A DNA stretch of 37,351 nucleotides from Achromobacter sp. Marseille-Q4962 (GTDB lineage Bacteria > Pseudomonadota > Gammaproteobacteria > Burkholderiales > Burkholderiaceae_B), in assembly GCF_943737005.1 (NCBI RefSeq), contig NZ_CALSFU010000032.1, positions 1 through 37,351 of the forward strand, in the 5' to 3' direction. The notes under the pieces were generated by a model, which worked only from the letters and a program-made list of their open reading frames with translations, was not told the DNA's origin and made no database searches. Below are positions 7,077 through 15,085 of the stretch, piece after piece. A program made the translations under genes and the position numbers. Position 1 is the first letter of the stretch, and the number at the start of each line of letters is the position of its first letter.

Positions 7077-8882
7077 ATGACGCCAGGCTCCCCGCCCCCT
7101 CCTCCCCACGGCACGCTGCACACGCTGCGCACCCTCTTTCCCTATCTCTGGCCCGCGGGCGAGCGCGGCTTGAAGATCCGGGTCGTGGCCGCCCTGCTCT
7201 GCCTCTTCGCGGCCAAGGGCGCCACCGTCTACGTGCCGGTGCTGTATAAGCATGCCGTCGACGCGCTAAGCGGTGGCGCGCCGGGCGCCGTGGCCGTGCC
7301 GCTGGGCTTCATCCTGGCCTACGGCGCGGCGCGCGTGCTCTCGCTGCTCTTCGCCGAACTGCGCGACGCGCTGTTCGCCCGGGTCGGACAGCACGCCATC
7401 CGCGCGGTCGGCCTGCGCATATTCCGCCACCTGCACGGTCTGGCGCTGCGCTTTCACCTGTCGCGCCAGACCGGCGGGCTTACGCGCTCCATCGAACGCG
7501 GCACCAAGGGCATCCAGACCCTGCTCTCGTTCCTGCTCTTCAACATCCTGCCCACCTTCTTCGAGCTCGGGCTGGTCTGCGCCGTGTTGTGGAAAATGTT
7601 CGACGGCTGGCTGGCCCTGGCCACGGGCGCCACGGTCGCCCTGTATATCGCCTACACGCTGGCCGTCACCGAGTGGCGCGCGAAATTCCGCCGCCAGATG
7701 AACGAAACCGATTCCGAAGCCAACACCAAGGCCATCGAAAGCCTGCTGAACTACGAGACGGTCAAGTATTTCGGCAACGAAGAGCACGAGGCGCGCCGCT
7801 ACGACGCCTCGCTCACCCGCTACGAACGCGCGGCCGTGCGCAGCCAGGTCAGCCTGTCCGTTCTCAACATCGGGCAGGCGGCCATCATTTCCGCCGGCCT
7901 GACGCTGGTCATGTGGATGGCCGCGCGCGGCATCGCGCAGGGCCGCCACACGCTGGGCGATTTCGTGCTGGTCAACACCTATCTGCTGCAGCTCTACCAG
8001 CCGCTCAGTTTCTTCGGCTTCATCTACCGCGAGATCAAGCAATCGCTCATCGACATGGAGCGCATGTTCGAACTGCTGGGCCAGGACCGCGAAATCGCCG
8101 ACCGCCCGGGCGCCGCGCCCCTGCGCGTGGCCGGCGGCGCCGTGGAATTCCGCGACGTGCGCTTCGGATACGATGCGCGCCGCCCCATTCTCAAGGGCGT
8201 GAGCTTCGCCATCCCGGCCGGCAAGACCGTGGCCGTGGTGGGCAGTTCCGGGGCCGGCAAATCCACGCTGGCGCGCCTGCTGTTCCGCTTCTACGACGTC
8301 GACTCCGGCGCCATCCTGATCGACGGCCAGGACATCCGCGACGTCACCCAGGCCAGCCTGCGCGCGGCCATCGGCGTGGTGCCGCAGGACACGGTGCTCT
8401 TCAACGACACCATCCGCTACAACATCGGCTACGGCCGGCCCGGGGCCAGCGAGGCGGAGATCCGCGAAGCCGCCCGCCTCGCCCACATCGACGGGCTCAT
8501 CGACGCCATGCCCGACGGCTACGGCACCCTGGTGGGCGAGCGCGGCCTGAAACTCTCCGGCGGAGAAAAGCAGCGCGTGGCCATTGCCCGCACGCTGCTC
8601 AAGCGTCCCGCCATCTTCCTGTTCGACGAAGCCACCAGCGCCCTGGACACCCACACCGAGCGCGAAATCCAGGCGAACCTGCGCGAGGTCAGCCAGGACC
8701 GCAGCACGCTCATCATCGCCCACCGGCTCTCCACCGTGGCCGATGCCGACGAGATACTCGTCCTGGCCGAGGGCCGCATCGTCGAACGCGGCCGCCACGC
8801 GCAACTGCTGGCCCGCGGCGGACTGTACGCCAGCCTCTGGGCCCGCCAGCAGCAAAGCGCCCTCGCCGCGCAGGAGGATTGA
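7077..8882 (+). CDS. Atm1-type ABC exporter (fused membrane and ATPase domains)
   Basis: A 601-residue half-transporter. Six membrane helices occupy about residues 30-320, and the nucleotide-binding domain follows from about 345. Walker A is GSSGAGKST (starting near 390), the signature is LSGGEK (493-498), and Walker B carries Asp517-Glu518 (LFDEATSALD), with the H-loop in LIIAHRLST. The segment AIESLLNYETVKYFGNE is characteristic of the Atm1/HMT1 subfamily (mitochondrial Atm1, Novosphingobium Atm1). That subfamily exports glutathione-linked metal or persulfide compounds and confers heavy-metal tolerance. It works as a homodimer in the inner membrane. A small Rieske protein follows 69 bp downstream on the same strand and may share the transcript. 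Confidence 0.93.
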   Translation: MTPGSPPPPPHGTLHTLRTLFPYLWPAGERGLKIRVVAALLCLFAAKGATVYVPVLYKHAVDALSGGAPGAVAVPLGFILAYGAARVLSLLFAELRDALFARVGQHAIRAVGLRIFRHLHGLALRFHLSRQTGGLTRSIERGTKGIQTLLSFLLFNILPTFFELGLVCAVLWKMFDGWLALATGATVALYIAYTLAVTEWRAKFRRQMNETDSEANTKAIESLLNYETVKYFGNEEHEARRYDASLTRYERAAVRSQVSLSVLNIGQAAIISAGLTLVMWMAARGIAQGRHTLGDFVLVNTYLLQLYQPLSFFGFIYREIKQSLIDMERMFELLGQDREIADRPGAAPLRVAGGAVEFRDVRFGYDARRPILKGVSFAIPAGKTVAVVGSSGAGKSTLARLLFRFYDVDSGAILIDGQDIRDVTQASLRAAIGVVPQDTVLFNDTIRYNIGYGRPGASEAEIREAARLAHIDGLIDAMPDGYGTLVGERGLKLSGGEKQRVAIARTLLKRPAIFLFDEATSALDTHTEREIQANLREVSQDRSTLIIAHRLSTVADADEILVLAEGRIVERGRHAQLLARGGLYASLWARQQQSALAAQED

Positions 8883-8951
8883 GCGCCCGCCGGGCCGGGA
8901 TTGACAGCGCGATGGCGCTGGCCGAACATCGCACCCTTTTCGAGGCCCGCC

Positions 8952-9332
8952 ATGCCCAACGCCTGTTCCGACACCGAAATCCGCGTCTGCGCCGCCGGCG
9001 ATCTCGCCGAGGGCGGCCTGGGCGTGAAAGTGCCCGTCACCGACGGATCGGGCCGCACCACCGCGTTTTTCGTGCGCTACCAGGGCCGCGTGTACGGCTA
9101 TCTGAACCGCTGCGCCCACGTGGGCGTGGAACTGGACTGGGAAGGCAGCTTCTTCACCCGCGCGGGCGACCTGCTCATGTGCGCACGGCACGGCGCGACC
9201 TACCAGCCCGACACCGGCCTGTGCGTGGGCGGCCCCTGCAAGAACGGCCGCCTCGTCGCGCTGCAGGTGCAGGAACGCGACGAGGCCGTCTACTGGACGC
9301 CAGCCGGCAAGATCCAGCCCGTGGCGGACTGA
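8952..9332 (+). CDS. Small Rieske [2Fe-2S] protein
   Basis: A 126-residue soluble single-domain Rieske protein. The cluster ligands are Cys54 and His56 (RCAHVGVEL) and Cys77 and His80 (MCARHGATY); a PDTGLCVGGPC loop follows. It has no signal peptide or membrane anchor, so it is cytoplasmic. It resembles NirD-like or dioxygenase-ferredoxin proteins, but the spacing between ligand pairs (20 residues) and the rest of the sequence do not identify a partner. ATG 8952 is chosen over an upstream codon at 8901, which adds residues unrelated to the Rieske fold. An SAM-methyltransferase or oxygenase partner is not nearby. Confidence 0.9.
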   Translation: MPNACSDTEIRVCAAGDLAEGGLGVKVPVTDGSGRTTAFFVRYQGRVYGYLNRCAHVGVELDWEGSFFTRAGDLLMCARHGATYQPDTGLCVGGPCKNGRLVALQVQERDEAVYWTPAGKIQPVAD

Positions 9333-9345
9333 CTTCGCGGCCGGC

Positions 9346-10329
9346 CTATGCGCGGGCGGACGCCGGCTGGGCTTCGTTCCCGCGCTCGGCGTAGCGCCGG
9401 GCCAGCATGGCGCACACCATGAGCTGCATCTGGTGAAAAATCATCAGCGGCAGCACCACGATGCCCATTTGCGCCGTGCCGAACAGCACCGTGGCCAGCG
9501 GTATTCCCGACGCCAGCGATTTCTTCGAGCCGCAGAACACCAGCGTGATCTCGTTTTCCTTGGACAACCCGAGCCTGCGGCTGCCCCAGGTGGTAACGGC
9601 CAGCACGACGCCCAGCAGCAGCGCATTGACCAGCACCAGCGTCGCCAGGTCCCGGGGCGGGAACGCATGCCAGATGCCCTGGGCCACGGCTTCGCTGAAC
9701 GCCGTGTACACGGCGAGCAGAATGGAGCTGCGGTCCACCTTGGCCAGCACGCGGCTGTTGCGCCTGGCCCAGGCGCCGATCCAGGGGCGCAGCAGGCTGC
9801 CCGCCGCGAACGGCAGCAGCAACTGCACCAGGATGCGCCCCGCGTCGGCCAGGCCGTGCCCGCCGCCCTGCCGGTGCAGCAGCACGGCCACCAGCAGCGG
9901 CGTCAGCACCGTGCCCAGCAGATTGGACGCGGTGGCCGCGCAGATGGCGCCGGGCACGTTGCCGCGCGCCATAGACGTGAAAGCGATGGAGGACTGCACC
10001 GTCGAGGACAAGGTGCAGACGAACAACACGCCCAGCCACAGCGAAGGCGTGAGCAGGCCCGGGAAGGCCGCGCGCAGCGCCAGCCCGAGCAGCGGAAAGA
10101 GAATGAAGGTGCACGACAGGATCAGCGCGTGCAGCCGCAGGTCTTTCACCCCCGCGACGATCGCATCCGTGGACAGGCGCGCGCCGTGCAGGAAGAACAG
10201 CAGCGAGATCGCGATATTGCTCGCCACCATCATGAAAGACGCGCCCCTGCCCACGGCGGGGAACACACTGGCGAACGCCACCGTGGCGATCAGGATCAGG
10301 GTGAAGGTGTCGGGAAGAAAACGGCGCAT
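9346..10329 (-). CDS. SBF-like transporter (YfeH/bile acid:sodium symporter family)
   Basis: A 327-residue integral membrane protein with about ten helices and no signal peptide. The start (MRRFLPDTFTLILIATV), LLFFLHGARLS, the TVQSSIAFTSMARGN segment and the GSKKSLASGIPLA segment are typical of the YfeH group (SBF_like, DUF4137). The two last segments correspond to the crossover helices that bind sodium and substrate in ASBT-type transporters. The physiological substrate of the YfeH group is unknown. It is divergent from a LysR regulator, with 108 bp between the starts, and is the natural target of that regulator. Confidence 0.92.
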   Translation of the reverse strand: MRRFLPDTFTLILIATVAFASVFPAVGRGASFMMVASNIAISLLFFLHGARLSTDAIVAGVKDLRLHALILSCTFILFPLLGLALRAAFPGLLTPSLWLGVLFVCTLSSTVQSSIAFTSMARGNVPGAICAATASNLLGTVLTPLLVAVLLHRQGGGHGLADAGRILVQLLLPFAAGSLLRPWIGAWARRNSRVLAKVDRSSILLAVYTAFSEAVAQGIWHAFPPRDLATLVLVNALLLGVVLAVTTWGSRRLGLSKENEITLVFCGSKKSLASGIPLATVLFGTAQMGIVVLPLMIFHQMQLMVCAMLARRYAERGNEAQPASARA

Positions 10330-10408
10330 GGCATCAGGTGTTCCGAAGGGATGCCTGCGACTATAGGCGCGCCGCTTGCCATCGTGAAGTGCGCTAGGTA
10401 CTTTAACT

Positions 10409-10429
10409 GCTATTGGATATTCCTATAGC
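10409..10429. promoter_or_regulatory. LysR-type operator (GCTAT-N11-ATAGC)
   Basis: GCTAT (10409-10413) and ATAGC (10425-10429) are a perfect inverted repeat with an 11-bp centre, the T-N11-A layout bound by LysR-type regulators. It lies 9 bp before the LysR start and 80 bp before the divergent transporter start. This would allow both autorepression and control of the transporter. A further CTATAGG heptamer at 10361-10367 is close to the transporter gene. Confidence 0.6.
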
Positions 10430-10437
10430 CGTCCTCC

Positions 10438-11280
10438 ATGCTCAATCCCCTCTGGCTCAAGACCTTCGCCGCCGCCGCGGCCGCGCCCAGCTTCTCCGAG
10501 GCCGCGCGACGGCTGGGCCTGACCCAGCCCACGGTCAGCGAACACATCCGGCAGCTCGAAACCTCGCTGGGGCGCAAGCTGTTCCTGCGCGACACGCATT
10601 CGCTGGCGCTCACCAGCGACGGGCGCAGCCTGCTGGTGCATGCCCAGCTCATCCTCCAGGCGCACGAAAGAGCGCAGAAACTGTTCGATGCGCCGCGGCT
10701 GCGCGGCCGCGTGCGGCTGGGCACCTCCGACGACCTGGCGCTGGGCCCCCTGCCCGGCGTGCTGGCCGCGTTCCGCCAGGAACACCCGGAAGTGGAGCTG
10801 GACATCACGATCGGCGTGACCAGCGAACTCTACAAGCTGCTGGACGACCACCGCCTCGACGTGATGATCGGCAAGCGCCGCCAGGGCGACCGGCGCGGCC
10901 AGACGCTGCACAAGGAAGCCCTGCTCTGGCAAGCCCGCGAGGGCCTGCGCCTCGCGCCCGAAGCCCCCCTGCCGCTGATCCTGCTGCGCGAACCCAGCGT
11001 CACCCGCACGCTGGCGCTGGAAGCGCTGGCGCGCGCGGGCCGCGGCTGGCAGATCGTCTGCACCAGCACGAGCTACGCGGGATGCCAGGCGGCGGCGCGC
11101 GCCGGACTGGGCATCACCGTGCAGCCCTCGCACCTGTCCACGGCGGGGCTCGCGCCGCCGGCCGGCGCGCTTGCGCTGCCCGCGCTGCCGCAAGTGGAAT
11201 TCATCGTGATTTCGGCCCCCTCGCCCAACCGTCCGACCCAGGCGCTGACGGACATCCTGATGCGCAGCACACTGGTGTAG
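10438..11280 (+). CDS. LysR-family transcriptional regulator
   Basis: A 280-residue LTTR. The winged helix-turn-helix occupies residues 1-60 (SFSEAARRLGLTQPTVSEHI, then LETSLGRKLFLR), followed by a linker helix and a periplasmic-binding-like effector domain from about 88 (RGRVRLGTSDDLALGPLPG). It is slightly short, with the effector domain ending at LMRSTLV. It faces the SBF-like transporter gene and has an LTTR box just before its own start, so regulation of that transporter is the simple expectation. The ligand is unknown. Confidence 0.93.
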   Translation: MLNPLWLKTFAAAAAAPSFSEAARRLGLTQPTVSEHIRQLETSLGRKLFLRDTHSLALTSDGRSLLVHAQLILQAHERAQKLFDAPRLRGRVRLGTSDDLALGPLPGVLAAFRQEHPEVELDITIGVTSELYKLLDDHRLDVMIGKRRQGDRRGQTLHKEALLWQAREGLRLAPEAPLPLILLREPSVTRTLALEALARAGRGWQIVCTSTSYAGCQAAARAGLGITVQPSHLSTAGLAPPAGALALPALPQVEFIVISAPSPNRPTQALTDILMRSTLV

Positions 11281-11289
11281 GCGGCCGGG

Positions 11290-11583
11290 CTATTCGGGCA
11301 GCGGGTCGGGCACGCCGTCGGCATCGACGGACTGGACGCGGTCCAGCGCGTTGCGCGCGGCCGACATGGCTTCCACCGTGCTGCGAAAACGCCGGCGCAC
11401 GAAGATCTCGAAGACGCGGTTCTGTTCCCCGGGCGCTGCTTCCTGCTCCGGCCGGGCCTCGGCCTGCGGCGGCCTGACGGCAGCCGTGGGCCGGGTTTCG
11501 AGGAAAGCGCGCGGAGGCACGCGCCCTTCGGGCTGCGTGGCATAGGCCACCACGGAAAAACCGCCGATGATTTTCTCGGCCAT
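11290..11583 (-). CDS. Hypothetical protein with Pro/Glu-rich centre
   Basis: A 97-residue protein not recognised. It begins MAEKIIGGFSVVAYATQPEG and has a low-complexity linker (PPQAEARPEQEAAPG). The C-terminal half is more conserved-looking and amphipathic (VFEIFVRRRFRSTVEAMSAA). ATG 11583 is preferred over GTG 11589 because AGGAG lies five bases upstream of it. Its stop is 9 bp from the stop of the convergent LysR gene. No signal peptide or membrane helix is seen. Confidence 0.7.
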   Translation of the reverse strand: MAEKIIGGFSVVAYATQPEGRVPPRAFLETRPTAAVRPPQAEARPEQEAAPGEQNRVFEIFVRRRFRSTVEAMSAARNALDRVQSVDADGVPDPLPE

Positions 11584-11740
11584 ACCCACTCCTGTTGGAA
11601 CGCGCGCGCGGCTCCCGCGGAGGCGGCCGTCGGGCGCGATATGTCCCGACTACGGCCCTCCGAACGGCAAACTTAAACAAGAAAGTCAGAATTTCGGGCG
11701 CCGGGGCGCAGGCCGCGGCGGGCCATGGAGCGGGCTGGCC

Positions 11741-12616
11741 TCAGCCGGCGGGCGCGTCGTCCATACGGCCGCGCACGTATCCGGCCACGGTTTCGAGCAC
11801 TTGCGACAGATCCGCGCGCAACTGCTCGAAGCCTGCGTTGCGCTCGCGCGTGGCTTCGTCCATGTAGAGCGGCCGCCGGATTTCCACCTGCAGGCTGTGG
11901 CGCCGCTGCGCGGGCTGGCCGATCTGGGCGATCAGTTGCACGCCCTTGTAGGGGTCGTTGCGCGCCACCGTATAGCCGCGGGCGCGCAGCGCCTCCTCGA
12001 TGAGGGCGACGAAGCCCGGCTCGCAGGTGGCGCCGTCGCGGTCGCCGAGCACGAAATCGGCCAGCGGGCGCGGACTCTGCCGGCCCAGGCGCTCATAGGC
12101 GTCGTTGGGCATCGAGTGCAGGTTCAGGTGCCAGACCGCGCCGAAACGCTCCTGGGTCCGCCAGATGGCGGCAGCCAGGGCCTCGTGGTAGGGCTGGTAA
12201 TAGGCCTGGATGCGGTGGCGCACTTCGGCCAGCGACAGCTTGCGGTCGTAGATGGGTGTGGACTTGTCCATGCGGCGCCAGATCAGCCCTTTGCCCAGCC
12301 GCGTCTTCTCGCCCGGATCCAGCGGCTCGGGCCAGGGCTCGGCCAGCAGTTCCGGATCGAGGTCGCGCAGCGTGCGGTTGGGGTCGATGTACACGCGCGG
12401 AAAGTTCGCCGCGATGAGCGTGGCGCCCAGCGCGGGCGCGGCCGACCACAACGCGTCGACGTGGGTGTCCTCGCCCTGCCGCAACTGGGCCAGGGTGGCG
12501 CTGGCGCCGAAATCCGCGGGATAGCGCTCGCCGCTGTGCGGCGAGTCACAGACCAGCGGCAAGGCCGGGCCCTGCGGTTCGTATACGGAAACGGCGTCGA
12601 AGTCGGCTTGCGTCAT
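11741..12616 (-). CDS. hutG: N-formylglutamate deformylase/amidohydrolase
   Basis: A 291-residue zinc amidohydrolase of the FGase family (HutG of Pseudomonas type). It hydrolyses N-formyl-L-glutamate to glutamate and formate in the last step of one histidine degradation route. Visible family features are LVCDSPHSGERYP near the N-terminus, the Arg/Asp segment YIDPNRTLRDLD, KGLIWRR, and NLHSMP, which supplies a metal-binding His. Its start is two bases from the stop of the Bug receptor gene, so the pair forms one transcript. No hutH, hutU or hutI is in the window, so the enzyme may act on imported N-formyl or N-carbamoyl amino acids rather than in a full hut operon. Confidence 0.88.
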   Translation of the reverse strand: MTQADFDAVSVYEPQGPALPLVCDSPHSGERYPADFGASATLAQLRQGEDTHVDALWSAAPALGATLIAANFPRVYIDPNRTLRDLDPELLAEPWPEPLDPGEKTRLGKGLIWRRMDKSTPIYDRKLSLAEVRHRIQAYYQPYHEALAAAIWRTQERFGAVWHLNLHSMPNDAYERLGRQSPRPLADFVLGDRDGATCEPGFVALIEEALRARGYTVARNDPYKGVQLIAQIGQPAQRRHSLQVEIRRPLYMDEATRERNAGFEQLRADLSQVLETVAGYVRGRMDDAPAG

Positions 12617-12618
12617 CG

Positions 12619-13611
12619 TCAGTCAGCCTCGATGTGGGCGGTCTTGGCAACCTTGGCGTAGCGCGCCAGGGCCTGTTCGATCTGCGCCTGGAATTCCTGG
12701 GGCGTGGTGGGCATGAGCGTACCGCCGACGTCCTCGGCCTTCTTGCGGAACTCGGGGTCTTCCATGGCGGCGCGCACGGCCTTGTTCAGCCGTTCGATCA
12801 CGGCGGCAGGCGTGCCGGCCGGCGCCACCAGGCCGAACCAGCCGCCCGTGCCCATGTCGGGATAGCCCAGCTCGATATACGTGGGCACGTCGGGCAGCAG
12901 CGGCGAGCGCTGCGCGCCGAGCACGGCCAGGGCCCGCAGCTTGCCGCCCTGCACCTGCGGCAGGGTAGACGAGAGATTGTCGGTAATGGCGTCGACCTGG
13001 CCGCCCATCACGTCATTGAGCGCCGGGCCCGCGCCGCGGTACGGCACGTGCAGCAGCTTGACGCCGGACAGCATCATGAAGTTCTCGATGTTCACGTGTC
13101 CCAGCGACCCCACGCCGGGCGAGGCGAAGCTGTACTTGTCGGGCGAGCCCTTGGCCAGCGCGACGAACTCGGCCATGTTCTTGGCCGGCACCTGCGGATT
13201 GATCGCGAAGATGCTGGGCACGGCCAGCACGTTGCCGATGGGCGCGAAGTCCTTGACCGGGTCGTAGTTCAGGCGGCGGTACACGGCCGGGTTGGAGCCA
13301 TGCGTGCTCATCGTGGCCATGCCGATGGTGTAGCCGTCCGGCGTGGCGCGCGCCACCTGCTCCATGCCCAGCGAGCCGCCCGCGCCGGCCTTGTTTTCCA
13401 CCACGATGGTCTGCTTGAGATCGCGGCCGGCGTATTCCGCGATGAGGCGCGCCACGATGTCGGTCGAGCCGCCGGCCGCGAAAGGCACTACCAGCTTGAT
13501 CGGGCGCGCGGGATAGTCGGCCGCCCGGGCGGGCATGGCGACGGCGGACGCCAGGGAAACGATGCCGGCGAGCGCAAGGCGCGCGGACCGGCCAAGAAAA
13601 CGGCGGGACAT
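12619..13611 (-). CDS. Bug-family periplasmic solute receptor (TctC-like)
   Basis: A 330-residue tripartite tricarboxylate-type binding protein. The signal peptide ends at ARA-AD (residues 30/31). The mature part shows the family motifs YPARPIKLVVPFAAGGSTDI, VVENKAGAGGSLG and LLHVPYRGAGPALNDVMGGQ. Bug receptors are expanded in Bordetella and bind carboxylates or amides. ATG 13611 is the only start that gives a signal peptide; the open frame upstream to 14094 is not used. A GGAG lies eight bases upstream. It is co-transcribed with the deformylase, so the ligand may be N-formylglutamate or a related acyl amino acid. No TctA/TctB membrane genes are nearby, as for most orphan Bug genes. Confidence 0.93.
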   Translation of the reverse strand: MSRRFLGRSARLALAGIVSLASAVAMPARAADYPARPIKLVVPFAAGGSTDIVARLIAEYAGRDLKQTIVVENKAGAGGSLGMEQVARATPDGYTIGMATMSTHGSNPAVYRRLNYDPVKDFAPIGNVLAVPSIFAINPQVPAKNMAEFVALAKGSPDKYSFASPGVGSLGHVNIENFMMLSGVKLLHVPYRGAGPALNDVMGGQVDAITDNLSSTLPQVQGGKLRALAVLGAQRSPLLPDVPTYIELGYPDMGTGGWFGLVAPAGTPAAVIERLNKAVRAAMEDPEFRKKAEDVGGTLMPTTPQEFQAQIEQALARYAKVAKTAHIEAD

Positions 13612-13726
13612 GAGGCAACTCCGAAAAGGGAATGGCGAAGAAGCCGCAAGTGTCCGAACTTTACGCTGGAGCATCAAACGACTATATTGCACGCTTTCAT
13701 TACCAGCAGTCATTCTAAGTACGGTC

Positions 13727-14665
13727 ATGCGCCTGCACTCGCCGTCCATGTCCGAGCTGCATGCGTTCGTGGCGGCGGCGCGGCTGGGCAGCTTCACCCT
13801 GGCCGCGCGGGAACTCTGCGTTACCCAGGGCGCCATCAGCCGCGCCATCTCGCGCCTGGAGACGCACTTCGGCCAGCCGCTCATGCGGCGCAACGCCCAC
13901 GGCCTCGCGCTCACCGAAACCGGCCGCCGGCTGTATGAAGAAGCGCGCGAGCCGCTGGCCCGCATCGAAGCCCTGAGCGCCGAGCTGCGCGCCGCCGACC
14001 GCCGCCTGCGCCTGACGATCTCCAGCGTGCCCACGCTGGCCAGCGCCTGGCTGGTGCCCCGGCTGCCCGATTTCCACCAGCGCCACCCCGGCATCCAGCT
14101 CGGCTTTGCCGCCTACCGGCGCAACGAGGACTTTTCCGGCGCCACGCCCGACGCCAGCATTCTGTCGGGCGTCGAAGGCCAATGGCCCGGGTGGCAGGCC
14201 GACTACGTCATCGGCCGCGAAATGGTGGTCATCTGCCATCCGCAGCGGCTGGCGGCGCGGCGCGCCCGGGGGCTATGGAACACGCCGGCCGGCCTGCTGG
14301 ACGAGCCGCTGCTCTACCACGGCAACGGCGTCGACAACTGGGCCTGGTGGTTTGCCGCCGCCGGCGTCGCGCCCGAGGGCGTGCGGCTGGCCAGCGGCTT
14401 CGACCAGGTTTCCATTCTGGTGCGCGCCGTCATGGCCGACATGGGCATCGCGGTGCTGCAGCGCTGCCTGGTGCGCGACGACATCGCGGCGGGCCGCGTG
14501 GCAGCGCCTTTTCCCGACCTGCCCTGCCGCATCGCCCGCGGCTACTACCTGTGCGCGCCCCCGCAGCGCCGCGACCACTACGCGCTGCGGTGCTTCCGCA
14601 CCTGGCTGCTGGAAACCGCGGCGGCCGACCCCGATGTCGCCGGCGCCGCGGGGTCAGGCGGCTGA
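13727..14665 (+). CDS. LysR-family transcriptional regulator (GcvA-like)
   Basis: A 312-residue LTTR. Residues 10-67 are the winged HTH (SFTLAARELCVTQGAISRAI, then LETHFGQPLMRR), followed by an effector domain with the GcvA-type opening LRLTISSVPTLASAWLVPRLPDFHQRHPGI. Two possible starts exist, ATG 13727 and ATG 13748; the first is used here, and the open frame upstream of it is spurious. It is divergent from the Bug-deformylase pair with 115 bp between, which contains AT-rich bases (13677-13716) suitable for promoters. It is the likely regulator of that pair. Confidence 0.92.
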   Translation: MRLHSPSMSELHAFVAAARLGSFTLAARELCVTQGAISRAISRLETHFGQPLMRRNAHGLALTETGRRLYEEAREPLARIEALSAELRAADRRLRLTISSVPTLASAWLVPRLPDFHQRHPGIQLGFAAYRRNEDFSGATPDASILSGVEGQWPGWQADYVIGREMVVICHPQRLAARRARGLWNTPAGLLDEPLLYHGNGVDNWAWWFAAAGVAPEGVRLASGFDQVSILVRAVMADMGIAVLQRCLVRDDIAAGRVAAPFPDLPCRIARGYYLCAPPQRRDHYALRCFRTWLLETAAADPDVAGAAGSGG

Positions 14666-14699
14666 GCCGTCCGGCTCGCCGAAAGCGGCGGAACAAACA

Positions 14700-14724
14700 A
14701 AGGCGGGCCTCCAGGGCCCGCCTT
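14700..14724 (-). terminator. Intrinsic terminator of the zinc-ribbon gene, possibly bidirectional
   Basis: A perfect 10-bp stem: AAGGCGGGCC (14700-14709) and GGCCCGCCTT (14715-14724) with a 5-nt loop. On the minus strand it is followed by a T-rich tail (TGTTTGTTC, after the arm), which fits termination of the 71-residue gene. It also lies 35 bp after the LysR stop on the plus strand. Confidence 0.8.
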
Positions 14725-14778
14725 CTCTGCTGCTCAATCGCCTTGCAACCGCCACCCGCGCTGTCGTGAACGACCCTC

Positions 14779-14994
14779 TCAGGGCGCCAGCTTGAAACCG
14801 AGGTCCACGCCCCACTTGTCCGTCTCGCGCAGCCACTTGGCGCCGCACACCAGGCATCGGAAGTGATCTTCGCGGCTTTCCTCGCGGCCTTTCTGCGTAG
14901 GGTGGGTGAATCCCTGATGACCGAGCTGGGCGTGCGGCGCAACCCCGGCAAGCCCGGGATGAATGCGTTGGCAAGCCTGGCACATAACGCTCAT
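14779..14994 (-). CDS. Small zinc-ribbon-like hypothetical protein
   Basis: A 71-residue protein with two Cys pairs (MCQAC at residues 4-8 and CLVC near 47-50) that could form a zinc ribbon, plus two His between them. Not recognised beyond that. It begins with ATG 14994 preceded by a good AAGGGG site. It sits after the epimerase on the same strand, separated by a hairpin with a T-tract (15009-15031), and is followed by a clear terminator. The ending KWGVDLGFKLAP has no known match for me. Confidence 0.8.
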   Translation of the reverse strand: MSVMCQACQRIHPGLAGVAPHAQLGHQGFTHPTQKGREESREDHFRCLVCGAKWLRETDKWGVDLGFKLAP

Positions 14995-15008
14995 TGATGC
15001 TACCCCTT

Positions 15009-15031
15009 AAAAAAACTTACAAAAGTGTAAG
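15009..15031 (-). terminator. Weak hairpin plus T7 upstream of the zinc-ribbon gene (terminator or attenuator)
   Basis: CTTACA (15016-15021) and TGTAAG (15026-15031) form a 6-bp stem with a 4-nt loop. On the minus strand it is followed directly by seven Ts (15009-15015) and then by the AAGGGG ribosome site of the next gene. It could end epimerase transcripts or modulate read-through into the zinc-ribbon gene. The stem is AT-rich and weak. Confidence 0.5.
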
Positions 15032-15085
15032 GGATTTCACCAATATTTTTCTATCAAAATCCAGGTCCAAAAGGAAAGAATCTTG

